From positions 1 through 53,958 of the forward strand of contig DATLTB010000051.1 in the NCBI GenBank assembly GCA_035533815.1: a DNA stretch of 53,958 nucleotides, written 5' to 3'. Both the position numbers and the translations under genes were made by a program. This document shows, piece by piece, positions 1 to 8,607 of the stretch; position 1 is the first letter of the stretch, and each line of letters begins with the position of its first letter. The stretch comes from JANWKA01 sp035533815. Lineage in GTDB: Bacteria > Bacteroidota > Bacteroidia > Chitinophagales > Chitinophagaceae. The notes beneath the pieces were generated by a model. It was not told where the DNA came from. It did not search any database and saw nothing but the letters and a program-made list of their open reading frames with translations.

Positions 1-563
1 AGTATGCTGCACATGGGGCATCCGCGGTGAGTGTGCTGACGGATAAAACCTTTTTCGGAGGAAGTAATGAGGATATTCAAAAAGCCAGGGATGCTTGTGA
101 GATTCCCATCCTGAGAAAGGAATTTATCCTGGAGGAATACCAGGTGCTGCAATCCAGGGTCTTGGGTGCTGATGCCATCCTGCTGATTGCCGCCTGCCTG
201 AGTCCCTCGGAAGTACAAAAGCTGGCGATCCTGGCCAGGGCCCTGGGCATGGAGACGTTGCTGGAAGTGCATTCAGCAAATGAACTGGACCGGATCTGTC
301 CGGAAATAGACCTGGTGGGCGTAAATAACCGGGACCTGGGCAGCTTCCGGGTGGATATCGGATGCTCCCTTTCCCTGATCAGTAAAATCCCTGCAGATAA
401 GGGGAAAGTGACAGAAAGCGGGATCAGTGATCCTGCTACCCTCCAGTCCCTGCGACAAGCAGGCTACCAGGGATTTCTGATCGGGGAGCGCTTCATGAAA
501 GAGCGGGATCCGGGATTAGCTTTTGCCCGCTTCACCGCATTATTAAAGGAAACAACTATTTAG
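1..563 (+). CDS. trpC: Indole-3-glycerol phosphate synthase, C-terminal part (partial)
   Basis: Converts carboxyphenylamino-deoxyribulose-5-phosphate to indole-3-glycerol phosphate, the fourth step of tryptophan synthesis, in the cytoplasm. The reading frame is open from base 3, so the gene begins upstream of the window; the GTG at 27 is internal. Visible TIM-barrel motifs are SVLTD followed by FFGGS, the catalytic-lysine segment RKEFI, the loop GVNNRDL, the ESGIS motif carrying the catalytic glutamate, and the phosphate-binding GFLIGERFM near the C-terminus. About 187 residues are present of the roughly 260 usual for the family. The stop at 561-563 is one base before the trpF ATG, which implies translational coupling. 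Confidence 0.95.
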   Translation, partial: YAAHGASAVSVLTDKTFFGGSNEDIQKARDACEIPILRKEFILEEYQVLQSRVLGADAILLIAACLSPSEVQKLAILARALGMETLLEVHSANELDRICPEIDLVGVNNRDLGSFRVDIGCSLSLISKIPADKGKVTESGISDPATLQSLRQAGYQGFLIGERFMKERDPGLAFARFTALLKETTI

Positions 564-564
564 C

Positions 565-1221
565 ATGCTTACCCCTTCCCCCATCCAGGTTAAAGTCTGC
601 GGAATCACCAGTACGGCTGACCTGCAGGAGCTGTCCAAGGCGGGGGTGGAATATGCCGGGTTGATATTAGACGAACGCTCCCCCCGATTTGCGGGCAATA
701 AAATTAAGGCTAGCTCAGCCAGGATATCTAAGGGAAGGGTAAAGACAGTGGGAGTCTTTGTCAATGCCCAGGCCGCCCGGATCGCCGGACTGGTGGAAGA
801 GTACGGACTCAACCTGGTGCAGCTGCATGGGGAGGAGGATCCGGATTTCTGCCAGTCCATCCGCAAATTGGCCCCGGTCATCCGGGCCATCCGGGTAGGT
901 GCAGAAACAGGGCTGGATGAAGCAGCAGCTCCATTTCTGGATTGCTGCGACTTCCTGTTATTCGACACCCGGGGACCGAAACAGGGGGGGAACGGGATCT
1001 TATTTGACTGGAAGCTCCTGGAAACCTACCGGGGTCGGATCCCTTTTTTCCTCAGCGGCGGGATAGGGCTTTCGGAAATTTCCAAGGTGAAAGCCCTGCA
1101 TCATCCTGCCCTGTTCGCGGTGGATGTGAACAGCCGTTTTGAATCTGCCCCGGGCATCAAGAAGATGGACCTGGTCAGGGAATTTGCCCGCGACCTGAGG
1201 GCAGGCGGAATTAATGACTAA
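565..1221 (+). CDS. trpF: Phosphoribosylanthranilate isomerase
   Basis: Catalyses the Amadori rearrangement of phosphoribosylanthranilate, the third step of tryptophan synthesis. The 218-residue TIM barrel has the hallmark VKVCGIT with the catalytic cysteine at residue 12, VGVFVN, QLHGEED, LFDT, the phosphate-loop SGGIG, and DVNSRFE with the catalytic aspartate near the C-terminus. Length is normal for a stand-alone TrpF. It starts one base after the trpC stop and ends 11 bases before trpB. A separate hisA lies downstream, so this genome does not depend on a bifunctional PriA-type enzyme for the two isomerisations. Confidence 0.95.
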   Translation: MLTPSPIQVKVCGITSTADLQELSKAGVEYAGLILDERSPRFAGNKIKASSARISKGRVKTVGVFVNAQAARIAGLVEEYGLNLVQLHGEEDPDFCQSIRKLAPVIRAIRVGAETGLDEAAAPFLDCCDFLLFDTRGPKQGGNGILFDWKLLETYRGRIPFFLSGGIGLSEISKVKALHHPALFAVDVNSRFESAPGIKKMDLVREFARDLRAGGIND

Positions 1222-1232
1222 TAAGGTTTATC

Positions 1233-2462
1233 ATGGACAACCTGAAGGAGAATCCGGAACCTTTATCCTCATCACCGGTATGGGAGGTGGATGAATCGGG
1301 GTACTATGGGGAGTTCGGGGGTGCCTTTATTCCTGAAATGCTATATCCCAATGTGGAGGAACTCCGCCTGAACTATCTCCGCATACTCGGGGAACCCGCC
1401 TTCCGGGAAGAGTTCAACAGGCTGCTCCGGGATTATGTAGGCCGGCCCTCTCCACTGTATAAGGCAGGGAGGCTCTCCGAAAAATACGGAGCGGAGATCT
1501 ATCTGAAAAGGGAGGATCTCAATCACACGGGGGCGCATAAGATCAATAATACCATCGGACAGATCCTACTGGCCCGCCGCCTGGGCAAAACCCGCATCAT
1601 TGCAGAAACTGGTGCCGGTCAGCATGGGGTGGCAACGGCTACCGTTTGTGCCCTGATGGGCATGGAATGCGTGGTCTTTATGGGTGAGGTGGATATCCGC
1701 CGTCAGGCTCCCAATGTGGCCAGGATGCAGATGCTGGGCGCCAGGGTTGTACCCGCCCTCAGCGGTAGCCGGACCTTGAAGGATGCCACCAATGAAGCGA
1801 TCCGGGACTGGATCAATCATCCTCAGGACACCCATTATATCATCGGTTCGGTGGTGGGGCCTCATCCCTACCCCGATCTGGTAGCCCGGTTCCAGTCGGT
1901 GATCAGCTCAGAGATCCGGGTACAATTGCAGGAAAAGACGGGCAGCCCAGTTCCCGATTGGATCATTGCCTGCGTAGGGGGAGGCAGCAATGCAGCCGGC
2001 AGCTTTTATCATTTCCTGAATGAACCCGCGGTAAAGCTGGTGGCTGTCGAAGCAGCAGGCAAGGGGTTGGGCAGCGGTCATTCTGCAGCTACCACGGCCC
2101 TGGGAACTCCGGGGATCATCCATGGATCAAAGACGCTGCTGATGCAGACTTCCGATGGCCAGATCACCGAACCCTATTCGATTTCCGCCGGTCTGGATTA
2201 CCCGGGTGTAGGTCCCCTGCATGCGGCCCTGTTTAAAAGCGGCCGGGCGACCTATCTGCAATCCACGGATGATGAAGCGCTGGCTGCAGCCTTTGAACTC
2301 ACCCGGCTGGAGGGAATTATTCCGGCATTGGAGCCTGCGCACGCCCTGGCAAAACTGGGTCAACTTCCGTTGAAACCGGGTGCCCGGGTGGTGGTCTGCC
2401 TCAGCGGGAGGGGAGACAAGGATATGGATGCCTATATCCGGAACCTGCCGGATAAAGCCTGA
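1233..2462 (+). CDS. trpB: Tryptophan synthase beta chain
   Basis: Condenses indole with L-serine using PLP, as the beta subunit of the alpha2beta2 tryptophan synthase. The protein has 409 residues, typical for TrpB type 1. Visible are the N-terminal YYGEFGGAFIPE, the PLP-lysine motif HTGAHKINN (Lys103), the phosphate-binding GGGSNAAG loop, the AETGAGQHG substrate loop and the C-terminal LSGRGDKD. It sits between trpF and trpA in the same operon; the gap to the trpA ATG is 37 bases. Confidence 0.96.
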   Translation: MDNLKENPEPLSSSPVWEVDESGYYGEFGGAFIPEMLYPNVEELRLNYLRILGEPAFREEFNRLLRDYVGRPSPLYKAGRLSEKYGAEIYLKREDLNHTGAHKINNTIGQILLARRLGKTRIIAETGAGQHGVATATVCALMGMECVVFMGEVDIRRQAPNVARMQMLGARVVPALSGSRTLKDATNEAIRDWINHPQDTHYIIGSVVGPHPYPDLVARFQSVISSEIRVQLQEKTGSPVPDWIIACVGGGSNAAGSFYHFLNEPAVKLVAVEAAGKGLGSGHSAATTALGTPGIIHGSKTLLMQTSDGQITEPYSISAGLDYPGVGPLHAALFKSGRATYLQSTDDEALAAAFELTRLEGIIPALEPAHALAKLGQLPLKPGARVVVCLSGRGDKDMDAYIRNLPDKA

Positions 2463-2499
2463 TCTTTATTCCGGTATTCGGGAAATTTATGCGTTGACC

Positions 2500-3288
2500 A
2501 TGAACAGAATAGACGAGTTATTCGCGAAGAAAAAGCAGCATATCCTCAGCATATACTGCACCGCCGGTTTTCCGAAACTGGAGGATACGATTCCCCTGCT
2601 GGAATCCCTGCAGGCGCATGGCGCTGACCTCGCAGAAATCGGCATGCCGTTTTCCGATCCGCTGGCTGACGGTCCGGTAATCCAGCAGAGCAGTGTGCGG
2701 GCATTGGAAAATGGCATGAACCTGGAGTTGCTTTTCCTCCAGCTCGCTCATGGCAGGAAAAACATCCGGATACCCCTCATCCTGATGGGGTACCTGAATC
2801 CGGTCCTTCAGTTCGGGATGGACCGATTTGTGCAATCCTGTGCCCGAACGGGAATTGATGGGGTCATCCTGCCAGACCTGCCCCCGATGGAATATACCCG
2901 GCATTACCAGGGCCTTTTTGAATCTTCCGGGGTGCACCTGATTTTCCTGGTTACTCCGGAAACCAATCTAGAAAGGATCCGCCAGATCGACCGGCTCAGC
3001 AAGGGGTTCGTTTACCTGGTATCCGCATCTTCCACGACTGGTGGCCAGCAGGACCGGGCAGCGGTAGAGCGGTTTTTGAGCCGGATCGGGGAAATGAACC
3101 TGAACAATCCGGTCCTCACCGGATTTGGGATCAGGGACAGGGATAGCTTTGAGCTGGCCTGCCGGTATGGCCGGGGTGCGATCATCGGGTCGGCCTATAT
3201 CCGGGCAATCACTGATGCCCCGGATTTGGAAAAGGCCACTGCCCGTTTTATGGACGAGCTGATCGGCAATAAAATTGGGACTCCATAA
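2500..3288 (+). CDS. trpA: Tryptophan synthase alpha chain
   Basis: Cleaves indole-3-glycerol phosphate to indole and glyceraldehyde-3-phosphate, passing indole to TrpB. I chose the ATG at 2500 because it gives MNRIDELF, the normal N-terminus; the frame is open further upstream into trpB without a sensible start. The 262-residue barrel carries the catalytic pair in AEIGMPFSDP (Glu46, equivalent to Salmonella Glu49) and LADGP (Asp57, equivalent to Asp60), then LPDLPP, and the phosphate site GFGIRD with IIGSAYI. It is followed 12 bases later by hisH, so transcription probably runs straight into the histidine genes. Confidence 0.95.
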   Translation: MNRIDELFAKKKQHILSIYCTAGFPKLEDTIPLLESLQAHGADLAEIGMPFSDPLADGPVIQQSSVRALENGMNLELLFLQLAHGRKNIRIPLILMGYLNPVLQFGMDRFVQSCARTGIDGVILPDLPPMEYTRHYQGLFESSGVHLIFLVTPETNLERIRQIDRLSKGFVYLVSASSTTGGQQDRAAVERFLSRIGEMNLNNPVLTGFGIRDRDSFELACRYGRGAIIGSAYIRAITDAPDLEKATARFMDELIGNKIGTP

Positions 3289-3300
3289 TCAAGACCTGAC

Positions 3301-3894
3301 ATGACCATTGCGATCATCAGATACAATGCGGGTAATATTCGGTCGGTGCTGTTCGCCCTGGAGCGTATGGGATGCAGCGCGCTGGTCACCGATCGACCTG
3401 AAGATATCCTGGCTGCGGACCGGGTTATTTTTCCCGGAGTAGGCGAAGCAAGCAGCGCGATGGCTTATCTGAAAGAAAGAAAATTGGATCAGCTGATCAG
3501 GGAGATCAGCTGTCCGGTTCTGGGCATCTGCCTGGGCATGCAGCTGATGTGCAGCCATTCCGAAGAAAACAATACGGATTGCCTGGGCATTTTCCCCGAA
3601 TCAGTCCGGAAGTTCCCGGTAAAAGCGGGTTATAAGGTACCCCAGACTGGATGGAATTCTATTCAGGGTCCGCAGTCTCCGCTTTTCGAAGGCATACCCG
3701 ACCAGGCCTTTATGTATTTTGTGCATAGCTTTTATGCCGAACTGAGCGGGAATACGATTGCCCGGGCTAATTATGGGTTTGAATACAGTGCAGGGCTTCG
3801 GCTTAATCATTTTTTCGGGGTGCAGTTCCACCCGGAGAAATCTGCAGGGCACGGCGAACGGTTGCTGCGGAATTTTCTGGATCTGAAGGTATAA
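3301..3894 (+). CDS. hisH: Imidazole glycerol phosphate synthase, glutaminase subunit
   Basis: Class I glutamine amidotransferase that supplies ammonia to HisF, making imidazole-glycerol phosphate and AICAR. The 197-residue protein shows RYNAGNIRSV at the N-terminus, the oxyanion loop PGVGEA, the nucleophile elbow GICLGMQ (Cys77) and the His-Glu pair in FHPEKS. It is the first histidine gene after trpA, 12 bases downstream, and is followed by hisA and hisF in the conserved H-A-F-IE order. The first-half genes hisG, hisD, hisC and hisB are not next to it here. Confidence 0.95.
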   Translation: MTIAIIRYNAGNIRSVLFALERMGCSALVTDRPEDILAADRVIFPGVGEASSAMAYLKERKLDQLIREISCPVLGICLGMQLMCSHSEENNTDCLGIFPESVRKFPVKAGYKVPQTGWNSIQGPQSPLFEGIPDQAFMYFVHSFYAELSGNTIARANYGFEYSAGLRLNHFFGVQFHPEKSAGHGERLLRNFLDLKV

Positions 3895-3922
3895 GGCCTA
3901 CTTAAAATCATATTATCAGGTT

Positions 3923-4645
3923 ATGCAGATCATTCCGGCAATGGATATCATGGAAGGGAAATGTGTCCGGCTCACCCAGGGGGATTATGCGCGCAGGAAA
4001 GTATATCATGACCGTCCCCTGGAACTGGCCAAGCAATTTGAGGATTTCGGGATATGCAGGTTGCACCTGGTGGATCTCGACGGGGCCAGGCAGGGCAGGG
4101 TAATGAACTGGAAAGTGCTGGAAATGATTTCGAACAAAACCAAACTGGAAGTGGATTTCGGAGGAGGTATAAAAACAGACCGGGATATGGAAATGGTATT
4201 CTCCTGCGGAGCGGCCATTGCCGCTATCGGGAGCATGGCAGTCACCGGTCCGGAGTTGTTTTTAAGCTGGCTGGATCAGTATGGGCCGGCAAAAATATTG
4301 CTGGGAGCCGATGTCCGGGATGGCAGAATCGCCATCCATGGCTGGACCCAGCGGACGGAGATCCTTGTGCTGGATTTTATCCGCCAGCAGCTGGATAACG
4401 GGGTCAGCCAGTTTTTCTGTACGGATATCGGGAGGGATGGCCTGCTCCAGGGGCCCTCACTGGAATTATATGAAAGGATACTTGCCGGATTCCCGGGTTT
4501 GCAGCTGATTGCCAGTGGAGGGGTAAGCGGCATTCCCGATATCGAAAATCTCGCAGAAAAAGGCTGCAGCGGGGTGATCATTGGTAAGGCCCTGTATGAG
4601 GGGAAGATCATCCTGGAAGACCTGAAACCATTTTTATCCAGTTGA
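3923..4645 (+). CDS. hisA: ProFAR isomerase (phosphoribosylformimino-AICAR-phosphate isomerase)
   Basis: TIM-barrel isomerase of histidine synthesis, converting ProFAR to PRFAR. It has 240 residues. Catalytic Asp8 lies in IPAMDIMEGKCVRL and Asp130 in LLGADVRDGR. Phosphate-binding segments are DFGGGIK and ASGGVSG followed by VIIGKALYEG. The 28-base gap after hisH and 13-base gap before hisF fit an operon. Because a dedicated trpF is also present, this is best read as monofunctional HisA. Confidence 0.95.
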   Translation: MQIIPAMDIMEGKCVRLTQGDYARRKVYHDRPLELAKQFEDFGICRLHLVDLDGARQGRVMNWKVLEMISNKTKLEVDFGGGIKTDRDMEMVFSCGAAIAAIGSMAVTGPELFLSWLDQYGPAKILLGADVRDGRIAIHGWTQRTEILVLDFIRQQLDNGVSQFFCTDIGRDGLLQGPSLELYERILAGFPGLQLIASGGVSGIPDIENLAEKGCSGVIIGKALYEGKIILEDLKPFLSS

Positions 4646-4658
4646 AACCAATCAGGAT

Positions 4659-5414
4659 ATGCTGACTAAAAGGATAATACCCTGCCTTGATATCCGGGAC
4701 GGAAAAACGGTCAAAGGAATTCAATTTGAAAATATCCGTGAAGTTGGCGATCCGGTGGAACTCGGAACTTATTATGCCAGCCAGGGTGCTGATGAACTGG
4801 TTTTTCTAGACATTACCGCCACTCAGGAGGGCAGAAAGACTTTTTCGGAATTGGTAACCCGGATTGCCCTGCACCTGAACATTCCTTTTACCGTAGGAGG
4901 AGGAGTAAGTTCAGTCCGGGATGTTTCCGTACTCCTGCAGGCAGGCGCAGACAAGATCAGCGTGAATACGGCGGCCTTTAAAAAACCTTCACTCCTCGAT
5001 GAACTTGCCCGCGAGTTCGGAAGTCAGTGTGTGGTCCTGGCCATCGATACCCGGTATGAGCAGGGGGACTGGTACGTATACCTGAATGGGGGAAGGGAAA
5101 AAACAGATCAAAAAGCTTCTGACTGGTCCAGGGAAGCCGTTAGCCGGGGAGCCGGGGAGATCCTGCTGACTTCCATGACCCATGACGGTACCCGCTCAGG
5201 CTTCGCCCTGGATATCACCGGAAGGCTCTCCGATGGGTTATCCGTGCCGGTAATTGCTTCCGGGGGTGCGGGGAATATGATTCATTTTGCAGAAGTTTTT
5301 GAACGCGCACATGCAGATGCTGCCCTTGCCGCAGGAATTTTTCATTCCCGGGAAATGAAGATCGCCTCCCTGAAACAGTTTCTTTCAGACAGGAATATCC
5401 CTATGCGGATTTAG
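4659..5414 (+). CDS. hisF: Imidazole glycerol phosphate synthase, cyclase subunit
   Basis: Cyclase half of IGP synthase; it uses ammonia channelled from HisH to turn PRFAR into IGP and AICAR. It has 251 residues. Catalytic Asp11 is in IIPCLDIRDG and Asp130 in VVLAIDTRYE. Other family motifs are GDPVELG, ADELVFLDITAT, VGGGVSSV, ADKISVNT and ASGGAGN. The gene starts 13 bases after hisA and is followed, after 57 bases, by hisIE. Confidence 0.96.
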   Translation: MLTKRIIPCLDIRDGKTVKGIQFENIREVGDPVELGTYYASQGADELVFLDITATQEGRKTFSELVTRIALHLNIPFTVGGGVSSVRDVSVLLQAGADKISVNTAAFKKPSLLDELAREFGSQCVVLAIDTRYEQGDWYVYLNGGREKTDQKASDWSREAVSRGAGEILLTSMTHDGTRSGFALDITGRLSDGLSVPVIASGGAGNMIHFAEVFERAHADAALAAGIFHSREMKIASLKQFLSDRNIPMRI

Positions 5415-5471
5415 ACAGGGGCAGCCTGAAATTATTCGGTAATTTTACGCATCCGATCATCAATACGTATT

Positions 5472-6110
5472 ATGACAGAACAGGATGATATATTGTTATC
5501 CATAACGGATTTTGCCAAATCCCCGGACGGACTGGTGCCGGCCATTGTACAGGATGCAGCTTCTGGAATTGTCCTGATGCTGGGATACATGAACCGGGAA
5601 TCCCTGGAAAAAACCCTGGAATTGAAAAAACTGACTTTTTTCAGCAGGTCTCGTAAAAAGCTTTGGACCAAGGGGGAGGAAAGCGGGCATTTTCTGATCC
5701 TGGAAACCATACGGCTGGATTGTGATCAGGATACCTTACTGGTAAAAGCCCGACCGCAGGGTCCGGTTTGCCATACCGGAGCGGATACCTGTTTTTCAGA
5801 AGAAAACAAGGGGGGTGATTTTCTGACTACCCTGGAACAGATCATTCAGGATCGTAAAACCAATCTTTCAGCGGATTCCTATACATCCAGATTATTAGCC
5901 AAAGGCATTAACAAAATTGCCCAAAAGTTGGGCGAAGAAGCGGTGGAGCTCGTCATCGAATCCAAGGACGAAGACAAAACCTTATTTTTAAATGAAGCGG
6001 CTGACCTCCTCTATCATTATCTCGTATTGCTGGCTGCGAAAGGCTATCAGCTTAGCGAAGTGAAGCAGGTACTGGAAGACCGCCATAGGATCAGGAATGC
6101 GCCGCATTAA
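5472..6110 (+). CDS. hisIE: Bifunctional phosphoribosyl-AMP cyclohydrolase / phosphoribosyl-ATP pyrophosphatase
   Basis: Fused enzyme for steps two and three of histidine synthesis. The N-terminal HisI part (about residues 1-115) has MLGYMNRESL, WTKGEESGH, the metal-binding DCDQD and VCHTG with a later TCF. The C-terminal HisE part (about 118-212) is a MazG-like helical domain with LGEEAVELVIE, NEAADLLYHYLVLL and LEDRH. Total length of 212 residues is usual for fused HisIE. It closes the trp-his run; no clear terminator hairpin follows. Confidence 0.95.
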   Translation: MTEQDDILLSITDFAKSPDGLVPAIVQDAASGIVLMLGYMNRESLEKTLELKKLTFFSRSRKKLWTKGEESGHFLILETIRLDCDQDTLLVKARPQGPVCHTGADTCFSEENKGGDFLTTLEQIIQDRKTNLSADSYTSRLLAKGINKIAQKLGEEAVELVIESKDEDKTLFLNEAADLLYHYLVLLAAKGYQLSEVKQVLEDRHRIRNAPH

Positions 6111-6712
6111 TACCTCCTGCCTGCATTATCAATAGCTGGTTTAAAGGAATATCCGTATTAGTATGCAAATGATTCTCGTTATAAAATGCAGGAACCTGGA
6201 AGAATGGACACTTCCTTATATCCGGGGCCTGGCTTTAAACACAAATATCCAGAGGATTCTATTGAGGATCGGGTTGATGATTTGATTAATGATGAAGCAA
6301 AAATACATCTTTCCATTTTGAGCGGAGGCTGAATGTTTGGTTGCATAGTAAATGTCCTGATTGAGGTGGTGGAAAGCTTATTCAGTATATATGTATGCAG
6401 GAGATTGGATATTTCAGTGCATGAAAATTCTCCTGTTCACCGGGAATCGGTTAATCAAATCGGGGGATGCAGGAATTTCATGCCACCAATCCTGATGGAA
6501 ACCCACAGAGATTTGGCAAACTCCTTCCAATATTAGATAAATACGTTTCAATCCCATCATTTCCCATGAATGTCTCGGATTGAATAAATCACCATAGTTC
6601 ACATTATTTTTTAATTAATTCATGACACACATACCCCTATGATTTTTCATTTTCTCGGAGATTGAAATTATAAGTTAATTTTGCATCATATTACCTTTAA
6701 AAAAATATAATT
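6111..6712. other. Intergenic region with a possible 48-residue ORF
   Basis: About 600 bases between hisIE and the AT-rich ATPase pair. A short + frame runs from ATG 6186 to the stop at 6330-6332 and would give 48 residues ending in HLSILSGG; nothing in it is recognisable and it may be chance. A 67-codon + frame (6333-6536) and an opposing 62-codon - frame (6414-6602) overlap each other and have no family features. Base composition falls sharply toward AT at about 6540, which marks the left edge of the island. Confidence 0.3.
6676..6683 (+). promoter_or_regulatory. Candidate Bacteroidota -7 box for the ATPase/TOPRIM pair
   Basis: TAATTTTG fits the TAnnTTTG consensus used by the primary sigma factor of Bacteroidota and lies 29 bases before the ATG at 6713. 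I do not see a convincing TTG -33 element at the usual distance, so support is one-sided. Confidence 0.35.
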
Positions 6713-7825
6713 ATGATTTTCAAAGTTTTAACTATTAAAAACTTTAGGGGAATTCGGAATTGTACAATAAGCAATTTAACCAGAGTGACCTTAATTCTCG
6801 GCAAGAATAATTCGGGGAAATCCAGCATACTTGAAGCCATTTTTCTATTAAGTGGGGCAGGTAATCCATTGTTTGCAGTGAACGTTGATAATTTTAGAGG
6901 GTTAATTCATAATGAGAATAATGATTTTCGTTTTATTTTCTATAATCTCAGTGAACATTCTAAAATTGAGATTAAAGGGGACCAATTTGATCATACAAAT
7001 TTCATTAGCCTGGAAATTTCTCCTAAAATGAGAACTTCAAATTCTCAAATAAAGACGAGTACTCCAAATATAAATACGGGCCTTCCAAATGCTTTAACCA
7101 TTGACGATAAAGAACCAATCAACGGTATAGATTATTCCTTGAAAATCAAAAATCATGAATTAATAAAAGAATATTCGGCTTCAATTATATCTGAAATAAA
7201 CGCAAATGGTCTTTTTACTTTGAATTCAAAACAGGCTCTTGGTTATATCCAGCCCTTTAATTCACTTTTGCTATTCTCTTATTCAAGGGCCGGACTTGAG
7301 ATTGCCAAGCTAATTGAAAAAATAATTATTGAAAAAAGAATGCCTGATGTTATCAAAATTTTAAAAGTAATTGACCCAAAAATAAATAACATCTTCCTTG
7401 GTGCAAATAATATGATTTATTTTGACAAATGCCTGGAACAACCTATTCCCTTTCAGCTGATGGGGGATGGCATGCTTAAACTGCTACAGATCATTGTAAA
7501 TATTGAATATGCATCCGGGGGAATTCTCTTGATTGATGAAATTGAAAATGGTTTGCATTTTTCAGTAATTGAAACTTTATGGAATTTAATCTTTACTTCT
7601 GCAAAGATTTATGATTGCCAGATTTTTATCACTTCGCATAATAATGAAATATTAAAATCATTAAACCTTTTTTTAAGCAAGGAAACCGGGGAGGCATACA
7701 GGAATGAAATGGGATGTTATACGCTGATAAAAAAGGATAATGATGATGTGGAGGCTTTGAAATATGAATATGATCAGTTTGAATTTGTAATTGAAAACAA
7801 AATTGAAATCAGGGGGGGAAATTGA
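6713..7825 (+). CDS. AAA/ABC-type ATPase (AAA_15/AAA_21, OLD-like)
   Basis: A 370-residue P-loop ATPase of the SMC/OLD-like kind. Walker A is GKNNSGKSS at residues 30-38, directly after the N-terminal KNFRGIRN strand typical of RecF/OLD-type ATPases. Walker B is LLIDEIENGLH near residue 273, preceded by the MGDGML signature-like segment, and the sensor-type ITSHNNEIL follows. No nuclease domain is fused; instead the next gene, one base away, carries TOPRIM motifs. By analogy with OLD, Gabija GajA and PARIS AriA, the likely role is an ATP-driven sensor or scaffold for the nuclease-like partner in phage defence. That role is inference. Codon use is much more AT-rich than in the flanking operons, suggesting transfer. 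Confidence 0.85.
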   Translation: MIFKVLTIKNFRGIRNCTISNLTRVTLILGKNNSGKSSILEAIFLLSGAGNPLFAVNVDNFRGLIHNENNDFRFIFYNLSEHSKIEIKGDQFDHTNFISLEISPKMRTSNSQIKTSTPNINTGLPNALTIDDKEPINGIDYSLKIKNHELIKEYSASIISEINANGLFTLNSKQALGYIQPFNSLLLFSYSRAGLEIAKLIEKIIIEKRMPDVIKILKVIDPKINNIFLGANNMIYFDKCLEQPIPFQLMGDGMLKLLQIIVNIEYASGGILLIDEIENGLHFSVIETLWNLIFTSAKIYDCQIFITSHNNEILKSLNLFLSKETGEAYRNEMGCYTLIKKDNDDVEALKYEYDQFEFVIENKIEIRGGN

Positions 7826-7826
7826 A

Positions 7827-8399
7827 ATGGACAGTATTATTTTTTTTGTGGAAGGGGAAGACGATGCTAATTTTATAAAGGATTATTTAAATCATCTTGG
7901 CTTGTATTCAAAGGATAATCACTTTTTTATTCCTATAATGGGATGGAATAAGCTTGCGAGCGTGGACAATAAATTCAAAGAGAACACATTAAGCAATGGG
8001 ACCAATGTAATATTATTTGATGCAGATGAGGATTTTAGTGGAAGACAGAGTCAGGTCAAAGAGATTATTGCGCAAAAAGGGATGGAAACTAAATTATTTT
8101 TATTTCCAAATAATCAGGAACCAGGCTCATTAGACGAACTGCTCTTGAATATGGTAAATTCACTAAAATCAGACATTCTAAAATGTTTTGACTCCTATTG
8201 CTTATGCTTAGAGCGTAATCCGGAGTATGGGATACCCGGAATAAAGGAAAAGATTTATGCATATTTACAGGCCAATAATGCTAAATGTAAAATAGGTAAA
8301 CGGAATTATCAGGATTTGACAATTTGGAATCTTGATCATGATGTATTGAAGCCATTAAAGGATTTTTTAGTACGAATTTTTAATCCTTTTGTTGGCTGA
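7827..8399 (+). CDS. TOPRIM-fold protein (DUF3226-like), partner of the ATPase
   Basis: I use the ATG at 7827, preceded by the purine-rich AGGGGGG about 10 bases upstream and one base after the ATPase stop; an in-frame start at 7791 would overlap. The 190-residue protein has the TOPRIM glutamate motif FFVEGEDD (Glu9) at the extreme N-terminus and the metal-binding DxD in ILFDADED (Asp65, Asp67). A later PGSLDELLL segment resembles the acidic helix seen in DUF3226/DUF4435-type proteins. The expected activity is metal-dependent nucleic-acid cleavage or nicking. In PARIS the TOPRIM effector AriB is likewise separate from its ATPase, but AriB belongs to DUF4435, so this would be a related rather than identical system. 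Assignment to DUF3226 is from memory of the motif pattern and needs a profile search. Confidence 0.75.
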   Translation: MDSIIFFVEGEDDANFIKDYLNHLGLYSKDNHFFIPIMGWNKLASVDNKFKENTLSNGTNVILFDADEDFSGRQSQVKEIIAQKGMETKLFLFPNNQEPGSLDELLLNMVNSLKSDILKCFDSYCLCLERNPEYGIPGIKEKIYAYLQANNAKCKIGKRNYQDLTIWNLDHDVLKPLKDFLVRIFNPFVG

Positions 8400-8607
8400 A
8401 TGTTCAAAACAAGATCATTTTGAATAATTCCTTAAATCTGAACCTGTGATTCTGTATGTTAATCAAAAGTAATTAATCATATGGGGTTTAATAATTTATG
8501 TGAGGGATATTTGGTAAAACCTAAAAAAGGGTAGTTACCGGTATTCCATGGGGCGTTTTTCTTTAGGCCTATTTAATCCTACCTTTACCAATTGATTCTT
8601 TCTAAAT

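Noticed and set aside
3923..4645. HisA as a dual-function PriA enzyme
   Set aside because: A dedicated, complete trpF is present in the same operon, so there is no need for dual function.
6713..8399. Reading the ATPase/TOPRIM pair as Gabija
   Set aside because: Gabija has ATPase and TOPRIM fused in GajA plus a UvrD-like helicase GajB; here the domains are separate and no helicase is present.
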